Shown here: one piece after another, positions 51,312 through 60,343 of the stretch
Layout of the letters: each line of letters opens with the position of its first letter
Position numbering within the stretch: the first letter of the stretch is position 1
Origin: Nostoc sp. NOS(2021)
GTDB taxonomy: Bacteria; Cyanobacteriota; Cyanobacteriia; Cyanobacteriales; Nostocaceae
DNA: 60,382 nucleotides
Direction: 5' to 3'
Assembly (NCBI RefSeq): GCF_017115025.1
Contig: NZ_JABXKM010000126.1
Coordinates: 1-60,382, forward strand
Made by a program: the position numbers and the translations under genes
Notes under the pieces: generated by a model
Databases searched by the model: none
What the model was told of the DNA's origin: nothing
What the model saw: the letters and a program-made list of their open reading frames with translations, nothing else

Positions 51312-51779
51312 TTATTTTAAGAAGGGATTTTCTGGACTTCTCCCGAATTGAAGGTCTGATGGACTTATCGGCAATTGAGTCGGACATGTTGACTGAGATA
51401 ACAGTGTTCCATTAAATGTAAAAGTAGTGCCGTTAGAATTAAGAGCAGTACCACTTATCGTCCGATCTGGAACAAAGTCTCCTTGTACTACACCCTGAAG
51501 TGAAATACTTACTAATGGTGAAACTGGTTTTGTGACTGCTTGCCAACTTGTCTGATCGCTACTAACGTTATAAGTAGCGTTTTGTCCAAGAAACTGTAGG
51601 ATACCGTTGGGGTCAAATTCAAAACAAGCAGTAAAATTATCTCCCAGACTCGAATTAACATTGACATTGTAGCTTTTGCCCTGCACTCCAGCTTGTACTG
51701 GCGCAGCAAACAACATTATCTGTCCAAGTAAACAAGTTAAAATTAAACCATATTTAGATTGGATGATTTGCACTGACAT
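51312..51779 (-). CDS. Exported protein of unknown function
   Basis: A 155-residue protein with a signal peptide (YGLILTCLLGQIMLFAAPVQA, probable cleavage after AQA/VQA). The mature part is rich in Asn, Ser and Thr with a beta-strand pattern (NVSSDQTSWQAVTKP, VSISLQGVVQGDFVPDRTIS) and two cysteines (TACFEF and QSTCPTQLP) that could pair. I recognise no family. The length and layout fit a secreted beta-sandwich protein. Confidence 0.65.
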   Translation of the reverse strand: MSVQIIQSKYGLILTCLLGQIMLFAAPVQAGVQGKSYNVNVNSSLGDNFTACFEFDPNGILQFLGQNATYNVSSDQTSWQAVTKPVSPLVSISLQGVVQGDFVPDRTISGTALNSNGTTFTFNGTLLSQSTCPTQLPISPSDLQFGRSPENPFLK

Positions 51780-52441
51780 AATTTTTTATTTCACTTATGT
51801 AATCAAGTAATTCCTTACCTTTACCCGTTGGTGACAGGTTAAGGTCATTATCCATTTATCAATAAGTAATTATACTTAAATTTTAGTCAAATCGAGGTCG
51901 GAAACACAAATTTTCAACCTGCGATGCTTAGGTTGGGCTACGCCGAAGCATCATCTTGAAAATCAGCTTAGTACAAAGCTTAATTAGATAGATCCTCGAT
52001 AGCCTGGATAATTTACAGCGTAATCACTACTGACAAAACGAATTATACCCCACTTCTGCACTTCATTTTGTAATATACGAAGATTTCCAATATCTGGCTA
52101 ATGGTGGTTAGATAGTAATCACAAACCACCACTAATTATCAGTATTAATACTTAATGATTAACTTTTATTAGGAATATTCTTGAAGCTCGATGTATTATA
52201 TCTTACAGTGCGGAATATGGGTTATAGCTTAAGCTGTCACGAATGCTCTCCTTTTATAGCAGTTGCCATGAGCTAATCATAAAACACTGACACTAAGAGA
52301 CTTTCAAGCCTGTTCCCTATTAAGAGTTCCCTGCTATAACAGAGAGGTCAGAGTGTATTGCATATAAACGATCGCTTCGCTATAGTTAACGCTCTGAGGT
52401 GGGCATTGGTAGGAGACAAGATTGAAGACTGCTCCCCTTAA
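51780..52441. other. Intergenic region with several repeats
   Basis: This 662-base spacer contains an inverted repeat at 51909-51962 (gattttcaacct-type arms around ggttgggctacgccg), a copy of the TATAGCAG element (52255-52338) and a gagaggtcagagtgtattgc block (52342-52362) also found at 103-122. No gene is supported. Confidence 0.6.
52255..52338 (+). repeat. Dispersed element with TATAGCAG/CTGCTATA ends (copy 2)
   Basis: Shorter relative of 3362-3466 with the same ends TATAGCAG and CTGCTATA and the shared inner block gagactttcaagcctgtt. Copy 1 carries about 20 extra bases in the middle. Confidence 0.8.
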
Positions 52442-53752
52442 TTAAGATTCTGGAACGATCGCAACACCATCCCTGAGATTGAGCAACCCTGAGATAATAA
52501 CTTTATCTTCTGGCTGTAATCCATCAATAACTTGGTAATTATTACCTTTGATCTCGCCTAGCCTCACTCGCCTTTGCCGAGCTACTTGTTGGGATACACC
52601 TTGGGGAGATTTTTCGGTTTCAACTACATAAACAAAAGTGTCCCCAGCTATACGAGTCATTGCTGTTGTGGGGATTAAAACTCCGGGGCGCTGATTCCAG
52701 AAGACTCTAGCCCTTACCAATTGATTTGCACGTAGCTGACCATTAGGGTTGTTAAAAAGTGCTTTGATCAGTATCCCTTGTGTTTCATTACTGGCATTAG
52801 GTGCAATGAAAAATACCCTACTTCTACCAAGCTTCTGACCTTGTGTGTTCATCACCTCCACAGGCATTCCCTTACGCAATTGGGGCCCTTGCTGTAGTGG
52901 CACAGAGATATTGACTTCTAAAGGTCGATTTTGGGTGAGATTAACTAATTGTGTGGAAGTATTAACTAAATCACCGACTTTCACCGCGATGTTGCCAACT
53001 GTGCCACTAAAGGGAGCGGTAATTTTGTCGTACTGAATCTGTTGTTTTTGAGTATTTACATTATCTTGCTGCAAGGTTTTTTCAGCTTGCAATATCGTAG
53101 CTCGTTGTGCTTGAATCCTGGAATCAATTGCATCAAGACTAGTCTTAGCAGTAGCGAGCCGATCAGCAGACTGATTGCTAGTCTGTCGAGACACGGCTCC
53201 TTCCTCAGCTAGGGTGACAAACTTTTCGTAGTTCTGCTGGTACAATTGCACATTTGCAAGGTAGGATGGTCGTTCTGCTTCTAGAGATTTGAGTGTAGCG
53301 CGGGCATTTGCCAGTTGCATTAAAAATGCTTGAGGCACAGGATTGTTAAGAGCGATCGCAGCTTGTGGCGTAGAATCTACTTGGAGAATTGCCGCTCCTG
53401 CTGAGACTGAATCTCCCGATTTTACAAGTATCTGGGTAACTTGGCCTTGAATCCTCGGCTGGAGCGTGACTGAGCGCTGGGACTTTAGGCTAGCAATAAA
53501 ATCTGAACTTTCCTCAATTATGCCGCTTTGTACTGTCGATATTTTGACTCTTACCCCTAAAGGTTGAGCGTTAGCAGTTGAAGGTGCTGAATTTTGGGGA
53601 GTTAGTAAACGCCAAACTACAGCTGCTGCGCCCCCTAATAATAGTAGTGCAGGTAAAAACAGCCAAAGCCACCGCCGTTTTCTAGAAGGTGGCTCAAATG
53701 AGGTTTGTGGAGGTTTGTCTCCAAAATCAGTTTGAGGCTCAGGGGATGTCAT
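52442..53752 (-). CDS. HlyD-family periplasmic adaptor of an RND-type efflux pump
   Basis: A 436-residue membrane fusion protein. One N-terminal membrane helix (WLWLFLPALLLLGGAAAVVW) anchors it. A lipoyl-type half motif (QPRIQGQVTQILVKSGDSVSAGA and later VGNIAVKVGDLV) flanks a long coiled-coil hairpin (about 145-240). The beta-barrel and membrane-proximal domains follow, including PVEVMNTQGQKLGRSRVFF. It should join an RND transporter to an outer-membrane channel, but neither partner lies next to it. The upstream spacer (53753-54250) is long and empty of genes. Confidence 0.92.
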   Translation of the reverse strand: MTSPEPQTDFGDKPPQTSFEPPSRKRRWLWLFLPALLLLGGAAAVVWRLLTPQNSAPSTANAQPLGVRVKISTVQSGIIEESSDFIASLKSQRSVTLQPRIQGQVTQILVKSGDSVSAGAAILQVDSTPQAAIALNNPVPQAFLMQLANARATLKSLEAERPSYLANVQLYQQNYEKFVTLAEEGAVSRQTSNQSADRLATAKTSLDAIDSRIQAQRATILQAEKTLQQDNVNTQKQQIQYDKITAPFSGTVGNIAVKVGDLVNTSTQLVNLTQNRPLEVNISVPLQQGPQLRKGMPVEVMNTQGQKLGRSRVFFIAPNASNETQGILIKALFNNPNGQLRANQLVRARVFWNQRPGVLIPTTAMTRIAGDTFVYVVETEKSPQGVSQQVARQRRVRLGEIKGNNYQVIDGLQPEDKVIISGLLNLRDGVAIVPES

Positions 53753-54250
53753 GGCTGATGAGGAACTTAAGGAACAAATTAACTAGAATTCTATTAAAAT
53801 TTTATCTGTAGATATTGAAATTACTGATTTGGCACGAGGTTTTGGGGCAAATTATGTGTTACCCCCTCCAAATATACAGTTTTGATGATTCTGTCTAAAT
53901 CTACCGAAAGGTGAATCCCTAATTTCCCATCCTGTTATTAGAGACAAGGTTTGGTGATTCCGGCATACCCATAATTCCACCGGACAAAGTCGGTGATATT
54001 CCTGAGTCAATATGTAAATTAATCATCCGGCTAGTTGACCGTAAGTAGAGCGGCGTGAATAATGAAGAGGTTTGTAGTAAGGACTAAAGTCCTAATTTGA
54101 GGGCTGAAATCCTATCTACGAGACGCTACGCGAACACTACGAACTCATCTCAAGATCTTTTACATTACTTAATCTACTTTGATTTATTCTCACCTACTTA
54201 CTTAGCTCAATATCTTTCGAGTCTTTCTTGTCAGGCTGACGATTGGAGAA
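53753..54250. other. Intergenic region
   Basis: No gene is supported. Two small palindrome-like motifs (aaggactaaagtcct at about 54080 and ctacgagacgctacgcgaac at about 54115) belong to repeat families seen elsewhere in the window. It contains the promoter region of the adaptor gene. Confidence 0.5.
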
Positions 54251-55375
54251 TTAACGGCTGAACTCTGCTTCTGGCAAGTCAACAAAAGCCTTACCAACAG
54301 TTGCGTAGGGTAGTAGCCCAAATAATTCAAGTTCAGGACTATGAGTAGATAAAGGTAAGCGAATACTACCAATATCCTTTCGGCAACCAAGAAAAAATAA
54401 TCGTCGCCTTAACTGGGGAGTACCGAAATCAGCAGCTAAAAGTACACCGACTGAGATGTTGTAACCCAAATTCGCCATCTTGTCACAAATTTGCTGGTAG
54501 AATGTGCCACCTGCAATCCCTTTGAGATTAGATACGTTTTCCATAACAAAAAAGGGCGGGTACAAGTCCTCAACAAAACGTAAAAATTCATAAATCATAC
54601 CACCTCGATCATCCTGAAAGCCTTTTTGTTTACCTGCCTGACTGAAGGCTTGGCAGGGTGGCCCTCCAAAGACAATATCTGGTTTCTCAACCTCACCGGA
54701 AAACTTTTGCCATAGACTTAACGGGTTTTCTACAGTGGAGATATCATTTTCCAAAACACAAATATGGCTACCAAAAAAACCGCGCAGTGTTGCACAAGCA
54801 TCTGACCAATTATCGAGAGCTACCTTAGTTTCTATACTACCTGTAAGATCAGCACCAATGTCCATGCCTCCTGCGCCGCTAAATAGGCTGAAAGCTTTGA
54901 GAGAACGATTTTCAAATCCTAGCGACTTTGCTTGCTGAACTAAAGATTTAAACACAGCTTCTGCAAGGGGTACAGGTACAGCATTACCTACCTGAAGCTG
55001 AGTACTTGTTAGCGTTCCCTCAAACTTCATATCATCAGGGAACCCTTGTAAACGAGCTGCCTCTCGCACAGTAATAAATCGGTTTTCATCGGGATGGACG
55101 AATTTATTGAAAATGTAACCCGTCACTGTTAATGAGGGTTTATCTGGATCAAGACGAATTATTCTTAAATTTGGCCCACCTTGACGATTTGGATCGTGCT
55201 TGAGATAAAATTTAAAGCTATCGTGCCAAAGTTCTTCAGGCAAGTCCTGCATTTTTTGCCCAATTTTTAAGGCATCGATACGCTTTTGGACATCGGAACC
55301 AACCCGTCTAGCAATGTGATTTGCAACCAATTTGCACGGACTATTAAAATTGGAAATTTTCGGAAATCCAGTCAT
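54251..55375 (-). CDS. Circularly permuted C5-cytosine DNA methyltransferase
   Basis: A 374-residue cytosine-5 methyltransferase whose motifs are in permuted order. Motifs IX and X come first (FITVREAARLQGFPD at 100-114; QVGNAVPVPLAEA at 128-140). Motif I follows at 161-174 (AFSLFSGAGGMDIG), then the catalytic PC of motif IV at Cys241 (FGGPPCQAFSQAG), the ENV of motif VI at 279-281 and motif VIII (QLRRRLFFLG, 321-330). Joining the C-terminus (VDLPEAEF) to the N-terminus (ANHIARR...) restores a normal linear enzyme, so the breakpoint lies in the target-recognition region. It methylates cytosine at a specific but unknown site. It overlaps the endonuclease gene by 32 bases. Confidence 0.9.
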   Translation of the reverse strand: MTGFPKISNFNSPCKLVANHIARRVGSDVQKRIDALKIGQKMQDLPEELWHDSFKFYLKHDPNRQGGPNLRIIRLDPDKPSLTVTGYIFNKFVHPDENRFITVREAARLQGFPDDMKFEGTLTSTQLQVGNAVPVPLAEAVFKSLVQQAKSLGFENRSLKAFSLFSGAGGMDIGADLTGSIETKVALDNWSDACATLRGFFGSHICVLENDISTVENPLSLWQKFSGEVEKPDIVFGGPPCQAFSQAGKQKGFQDDRGGMIYEFLRFVEDLYPPFFVMENVSNLKGIAGGTFYQQICDKMANLGYNISVGVLLAADFGTPQLRRRLFFLGCRKDIGSIRLPLSTHSPELELFGLLPYATVGKAFVDLPEAEFSR

Positions 55376-56618
55376 CTCTCACATGGCTTTGGGTGAAGGT
55401 AATTATACCATCGAAAAGATTGTACATCTCTTTCTCAGGTGGCAAGTCTGCAACTTTTTTCGCTTTTCCTGTTTCATCTAGCGTCCATATAACATCCTGA
55501 AGTTCGAGCAGATAATCATTATAGTGACGCACAGCATGAATGTTAGACAGCAAAGCAGTTTTTACTGCCATTTGACTATGTTTTGGCTTTCCTGTAGCAG
55601 CAATTTTTAAGACTTGATAAATTCCTTTTTTAATATCATCAGTTCTGTCCATTCCTACGCTAGATTTACCATCAGAGACGGATTCGTACCCATCACCACT
55701 CTTTCTCACTGGCCAAGTCAAAGGTCTAGGAGTAGGTTGTCCACAAGCATTTGTCAACCAATAAACAGCTTCAGGTATAGATCCCCTACCCCGTGCTGCT
55801 TTATTATACGCAGAATAGGCAATATTCCAAAACTGAAAATATCGATAAAATAGTTGATTATCCCGGCCAAAACTTCTGCCAATTTCTTCGTATGCCCATG
55901 TCGGAGAACTATGGCTTGCTTTTACTCCTAAATCCACAAGTTCATAGTTCCAGTCATCTTCTTCTAACTTGGGCAGAATTATATGCAAGTTAGATGATGC
56001 CAGAAATGAATTGTCTGTAGGAGAGTGCAAACAAGGTATTGGTTCTCCATCTTCTCCCATCTCGGTTTGTACCTCAACCTTCGCTGCTAGAGCAAGTGTT
56101 GTCAATGGTGCGGCTTTTACTTCTGCAAGTAAGACTACACTCTCCTTTTCATCATGAATTATTACGTCAACGGGTTCAGCACCATGATAAATTTTTAAAT
56201 TCCTGGAATTAATTTTAAATAAATGATTGAGGAATACACAGAGCAAATGACTTGTAGTTTTGCCAATAGTTCCAGATGGTAATTTGTTTGCCTGATGATA
56301 GTAAAAATTACCTTGTAAAACACATCTTGGGCAAGTATTAGTGTATGGGTAAATTAATAGAGGAATATTATTTACTGGACAATAAAGCCATCCTTTATTG
56401 GTTAGTTTTGTATAATACTCAGCAGCTACAATCAGGTCAAAAGCTGCTGCCAGTGATATACCAGGATTGGTAGCAGTGCGTTTGGCATTTTCCAAAGCTT
56501 GCTCAACCAGAATCGAAGTTAATGCTTCTTCATGAGGATTTACTTCCAGAGCTTTCACTCTTCCTAAAAGGCTGACTATCCAATCGGACTTAACTGCTTC
56601 AGGTTGATTACTTTGCAC
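55344..56618 (-). CDS. Type II restriction endonuclease-like, PD-(D/E)XK with zinc site
   Basis: A 424-residue protein preceding and overlapping the methyltransferase. The nuclease core fits PD-(D/E)XK: Asp151 in GAEPVDVIIHD, then E166-V-K168 in VVLLAEVKAAPL. Upstream lies a likely zinc-binding pair, Cys80-Pro (GWLYCPVNN) and Cys96-Pro-Arg-Cys99. A Gln/Trp/Tyr-rich helical region follows, with no known target motif. Position and content indicate the endonuclease of the R-M pair; I infer this because no sequence of known specificity is recognised. The C-terminal residues (HVRDDWISENFQF) share DNA with the methyltransferase start. Confidence 0.75.
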   Translation of the reverse strand: MQSNQPEAVKSDWIVSLLGRVKALEVNPHEEALTSILVEQALENAKRTATNPGISLAAAFDLIVAAEYYTKLTNKGWLYCPVNNIPLLIYPYTNTCPRCVLQGNFYYHQANKLPSGTIGKTTSHLLCVFLNHLFKINSRNLKIYHGAEPVDVIIHDEKESVVLLAEVKAAPLTTLALAAKVEVQTEMGEDGEPIPCLHSPTDNSFLASSNLHIILPKLEEDDWNYELVDLGVKASHSSPTWAYEEIGRSFGRDNQLFYRYFQFWNIAYSAYNKAARGRGSIPEAVYWLTNACGQPTPRPLTWPVRKSGDGYESVSDGKSSVGMDRTDDIKKGIYQVLKIAATGKPKHSQMAVKTALLSNIHAVRHYNDYLLELQDVIWTLDETGKAKKVADLPPEKEMYNLFDGIITFTQSHVRDDWISENFQF

Positions 56619-56702
56619 AAGTATTCAAAGATGCAATTGCACTCATATTACACAACAGTATAACAGCGATCGCGCCTACGCACTCATAAACAGCACTCTG
56701 CT

Positions 56703-58787
56703 TCAACTAACTGTAATAACTGTTCCCACACTCTCATTAGCCAATCTATCCACCGCACACACGGCATAGGTTCCCGCTAGTTGGACAGTAGCGAAGGTTG
56801 TGCCAGCAGACAAAATTCGCTGAATCGTCCAAGTATCGCCACTTTGCCGATAAAGTGTCCAAGAACGAACTGGCTGATTATCTCCGGGCTGCCAACTCAG
56901 TTTGCGGTTATTAACTTGTAGTCCAATGGGTGGAGGGGGTGGTGTTGTATCCTCCCAAGGCAAAGTTGGCGGTAGCGCGGGTTTGTTATAAAGCAGACTT
57001 TGGAATTTATCAGCAATGCCCTGACTATTTTCCGTCAAAACACTGAGATTAAAGAAGATATTCCCCAGTGATAACTGTCCAGCTTGGCTACGACTAATTT
57101 TCACCTGCTTTTCAATTTCATCACTCTCCCGACTCTTGTTGCTTGGTTCTGTCAGATTGTTACCAGCATAAACGTGTCTTTGCTTCGTATTTACCTCTGT
57201 CCACCACTTTAGCAACGCCGGATAACTTTGTTGTGGTTGATCTGTGCGCCAGTAAAGTTGAGGAGCGATATAATCAATCCAGCCTTGTTCTAACCATTTC
57301 TTCGAGTCAGCATACAGCACGTTGTAAGCATCCAACCCAGTAATCCCAGCAGGTTGTCCGGGGCGATAAATCCCAAAGGGACTAATACCAAATTTAACGT
57401 CGGGTTTGGTTGCTTTAATTCCCTGGTAGAGACGCTGTACCATTTTGTTAACATTGTCGCGTCGCCAGTCGCCAAGGCTGAGTGTACCACCGGCTGACTT
57501 ATATGCAGCGTAGGTTTTGTCATCGGGGAAAGACTGCCCCTCGATGGGATATGGATAGAAATAATCATCTAAGTGAATGCCATCAACATCGTAGCGCTTC
57601 ACTACGTCAATAATTACGTTGTAAGCTCTGTCCTGAACTATTTTTAGTCCTGGGTCCATCCAGCGTTGAGTTTTCCACAAATAAACGCTTTCTGGATTGG
57701 TAACTGCTATGTGGGGACGGACTGTTTTGGCTGGGTCGGTGGAAGTGCTAGCGCGGTAAGGGTTGAACCAAGCATGAAGTTCAATATTGCGCTTGTGACA
57801 TTCTGCGATCGCAAACGCTAAAGGATCATAAAATGGTTCTGGTGCTTGACCCTGAGTTCCTGTAATCCAAGCACTCCAAGGCTCTAATTTGGATTCATAT
57901 AAAGCGTCTCCCTCCGGTCGCACCTGGAAAATTAGGGCATTGAAGTTTAACGCTTGTAATTTAGTAATAATCTCGGTGAGTTCAGCTTTTTGTTGAGCAA
58001 CAGAAAGTCCCGCTTTGGAGGGCCAATCACCATTCCACACAGATACTACCCACGCCCCCCGGAACTCCCGACTATGATTGACCCTAACGCTACCGACAGG
58101 TGTGGGCGTGGGTGTCTGCGTTGGTATCGGTATGGGTGTTGGTATCGGTATCGGTGTCGGCGTGGGCGTTGATATTGGCGGCTGCACTAGGTAACTAGAG
58201 GCAATTTTTTCTGCCTTACCTAAATACACCAAAGCTTGATAAATAATCACTGCCACATCTGCACGGGTGGCTGCGAGATTGGGATTGAGTAATTTGATAT
58301 TTGGGAAACTAACCACTAATCCAGCGCTAGTGGCAATAGCTACGTGATTTTTACCATACTCAGGAATCTGAACAGAATCTTGATAAATTTGTGGTAGTGC
58401 TGAGAGGAGGTCAGGTTTTACCTTGGTGGCAATTTCTAAGCCTCCTACCAAGGAAACTAAGACTTCTACTCTAGTAATTCGGTTAGCGGAACGGAAACTT
58501 TTATCAGGAAACCCGCTAATAAATGCTTTTTCGTAAGCTGTTTGAATGGCGGCTGCTGCCCAATAATTAGTAGGTACATCAACAAAGGGGACATACTGCC
58601 GCTTCTTGGAAACTGTCCCAAATGCGTTGGCGATGATGGCGGCAAACTCAGCGCGGGTAACAGAGTTATCGGGGCGATAGGTGCCGTTAGGCAACCCATT
58701 GACAATACCACGTTGGGCTAAGGCTGTAATAAATAAGCGTGCCCAATGGTTTTGAATATCCGAGAAGGGAGTAGTAATAGATACCAT
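56703..58787 (-). CDS. SLH-domain glycoside hydrolase-like protein (GHL10/DUF187)
   Basis: A 694-residue cell-surface protein without a classic signal peptide in this frame. Three SLH domains fill about 1-190 (DIQNHWARLFITALAQRGIV, PDNSVTRAEFAAIIANAFG). A Pro/Thr-rich hinge (about 205-235, PTPTPIPIPTPI) leads to a GHL10 catalytic-like TIM barrel (about 245-600) with REFRGAWVVSVWNGDWPSK, HLDDYFYPYPIE and YWRTDQPQQSYPA. A fibronectin-type III-like C-terminal domain follows (VNNRKLSWQPGDNQPVRSW). SLH proteins anchor to the cell wall; the hydrolase may act on peptidoglycan or polysaccharide. Confidence 0.92.
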   Translation of the reverse strand: MVSITTPFSDIQNHWARLFITALAQRGIVNGLPNGTYRPDNSVTRAEFAAIIANAFGTVSKKRQYVPFVDVPTNYWAAAAIQTAYEKAFISGFPDKSFRSANRITRVEVLVSLVGGLEIATKVKPDLLSALPQIYQDSVQIPEYGKNHVAIATSAGLVVSFPNIKLLNPNLAATRADVAVIIYQALVYLGKAEKIASSYLVQPPISTPTPTPIPIPTPIPIPTQTPTPTPVGSVRVNHSREFRGAWVVSVWNGDWPSKAGLSVAQQKAELTEIITKLQALNFNALIFQVRPEGDALYESKLEPWSAWITGTQGQAPEPFYDPLAFAIAECHKRNIELHAWFNPYRASTSTDPAKTVRPHIAVTNPESVYLWKTQRWMDPGLKIVQDRAYNVIIDVVKRYDVDGIHLDDYFYPYPIEGQSFPDDKTYAAYKSAGGTLSLGDWRRDNVNKMVQRLYQGIKATKPDVKFGISPFGIYRPGQPAGITGLDAYNVLYADSKKWLEQGWIDYIAPQLYWRTDQPQQSYPALLKWWTEVNTKQRHVYAGNNLTEPSNKSRESDEIEKQVKISRSQAGQLSLGNIFFNLSVLTENSQGIADKFQSLLYNKPALPPTLPWEDTTPPPPPIGLQVNNRKLSWQPGDNQPVRSWTLYRQSGDTWTIQRILSAGTTFATVQLAGTYAVCAVDRLANESVGTVITVS

Positions 58788-58853
58788 TGTTGATTGCAGC
58801 TAGCTGGCCTTGATTTTGATTTCCTTAGTTAATTTAGCAATTTTGTTGGCGTA

Positions 58854-58876
58854 GGCGTAGCCAGCCGTAGGCATCG
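58854..58876 (+). repeat. Dispersed GGCGTAGCCAGCC repeat in spacer
   Basis: This block differs at two positions from 16093-16115, where it is part of the folK reading frame. It lies in the short spacer after the HdeD gene and before the SLH gene start. Confidence 0.8.
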
Positions 58877-58984
58877 CTGCTGCAATGTCTTGTAAACTTT
58901 GACTACTCAAGTTTGGGCATTGGGCATGGGGCATGGGGCATTGGTAATTGCTTTTTCCTATTCCCCACTTCCCACTCCCTTGTA

Positions 58985-59557
58985 CTAAGTGGCTTTTGCA
59001 GTTTGGTCAGGAGGATTCAAGGTAGAACGCGCATTCAATGACAGCATTACGCGTGAAATACCGGTGAAAATAATGCTGACACCAACTAGTGTCCCAATCA
59101 GCCAGGGCGCATTGAAGGGCCACTGGAACCAAATCATTGCGCCTAAGAGCAGTGTAATAATGCCATCACCTAGTATCCACGTCCAGTTCTGTTGCGGACG
59201 TAACCGGAATGCCAGAATTAACTCGAATGTACCTTCAGTCAACAAAAAGGTGCCAAGCAACAGAGTCAGTGTCAGCACACCTGTAAAAGGGTAAACAAAC
59301 AGCATTATGCCGGTTGCAATATAGAGTCCGCTCAATAGAAGTTTCCAAATAAAACCTCCTCGGTCGCGGGTTTGAGTGGCATACACTAGTTTTGTAAATC
59401 CGGCGAAAATCAAAATCGCTGCAATCCAAGTTTCGGCGAATATGGTGGCGAAATTAGGCACTGCGATCGCAATAACTCCCAAAATACTCAGGAGAACACC
59501 AGTTATCAGTGACCCATTAACATCCTTGTTAGTATCTCTAGAAACGTCGGTTGTCAT
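58985..59557 (-). CDS. HdeD-family membrane protein
   Basis: A 190-residue HdeD (DUF308) protein with six membrane helices arranged as three hairpins, including GVLLSILGVIAIAVPNFAT and GTFLLTEGTFELILAFRLRP. HdeD proteins were named from an E. coli acid-resistance locus, but the family is broad and its biochemical role is not established. The polar N-terminus (1-15) and the charged tail are probably cytoplasmic. It is a single gene with a 185-base spacer upstream. Confidence 0.9.
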   Translation of the reverse strand: MTTDVSRDTNKDVNGSLITGVLLSILGVIAIAVPNFATIFAETWIAAILIFAGFTKLVYATQTRDRGGFIWKLLLSGLYIATGIMLFVYPFTGVLTLTLLLGTFLLTEGTFELILAFRLRPQQNWTWILGDGIITLLLGAMIWFQWPFNAPWLIGTLVGVSIIFTGISRVMLSLNARSTLNPPDQTAKAT

Positions 59558-59741
59558 AAAAATCTTTTCCCTATTCTTAAACTCAACTCTACATTTAGGT
59601 TAGGGAATTTCTGAGTAACACGGTATGAACCCTAAGATAGACTCATCAGTATTAACTTAATCCTGATCATGACTAAAATTCACGACTATTGAGACACTAA
59701 ACCAATCATCTGATGACAACTATATTCTCTCTAAGTAGACC

Positions 59742-60293
59742 TCATAAGAGTTCTGCAAGATTGCTTAGGCGCTCATAAACAGAGATGAGACGATCTCCTT
59801 CAAGTTCAACAGAAGTATTTGGATAATTCTGAATTGCTCCAAGTAGTGTAACTTCACCCTTTTGTTTAATAGATGCACTTAAAGCGCTTCGCAGCGCCTG
59901 CTGATCTAGTTGTCCTGCGGGAGGATGAACTACCTCACCAATTTGGTTAACTAAAATTGGCCCTGCCCAGCTAGACAGTAAGCTATTTAAAAAGGCAGGA
60001 TCGGCTTTGATTGGGGCTTTCAGTGCCTTACGAGCTAATGCGGGGTCTTGTTTAGCCGCCTGCAAATAAGCCGTTAATGTCGGGGTAGTCTTGCCAGTTT
60101 CTGTAAACTGACTTAATTCTTCAACAGATATTTGCCCCTGAAAAGTACCATATTTTAAAACAACTTGCTCAGCAGCATTAGCATTAGTAGTTGAGAATAG
60201 AACAATAGCGCCTACGCCTAAAGCTACTGTTTGAGTGAGTAACTTCGTGAATTTCCTATTGTTTAATCGATTGAAAAGTTGAGAAATCTGCAT
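59742..60293 (-). CDS. DUF1400-type exported protein
   Basis: A 183-residue protein with an N-terminal signal peptide (VALGVGAIVLFSTTNANAAEQ, cleaved near NANA). The remainder matches the DUF1400 domain: the opening VVLKYGTFQGQISVEELSQF, then GKTTPTLTAYL, FLNSLLSSWAGPILV and VTLLGAIQNYPNTS. In cyanobacteria DUF1400 often precedes an alpha/beta hydrolase domain; here it stands alone. No catalytic residues are visible, so its role is probably structural or regulatory outside the cytoplasm. Confidence 0.88.
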   Translation of the reverse strand: MQISQLFNRLNNRKFTKLLTQTVALGVGAIVLFSTTNANAAEQVVLKYGTFQGQISVEELSQFTETGKTTPTLTAYLQAAKQDPALARKALKAPIKADPAFLNSLLSSWAGPILVNQIGEVVHPPAGQLDQQALRSALSASIKQKGEVTLLGAIQNYPNTSVELEGDRLISVYERLSNLAELL

Positions 60294-60327
60294 TTTGTCT
60301 AACTTGATAATGGTGCGGAGTGTACAT

Positions 60328-60343
60328 ACTCATATCTTGCACC
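60328..60343 (+). mobile_element. End of a CTCATATCTTGCACC-family element at the window edge
   Basis: These 16 bases (ACTCATATCTTGCACC) are identical to the left end of the element at 33144-33159. The rest of the element, if present, lies beyond the window, so its nature and length cannot be judged here. Confidence 0.65.
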
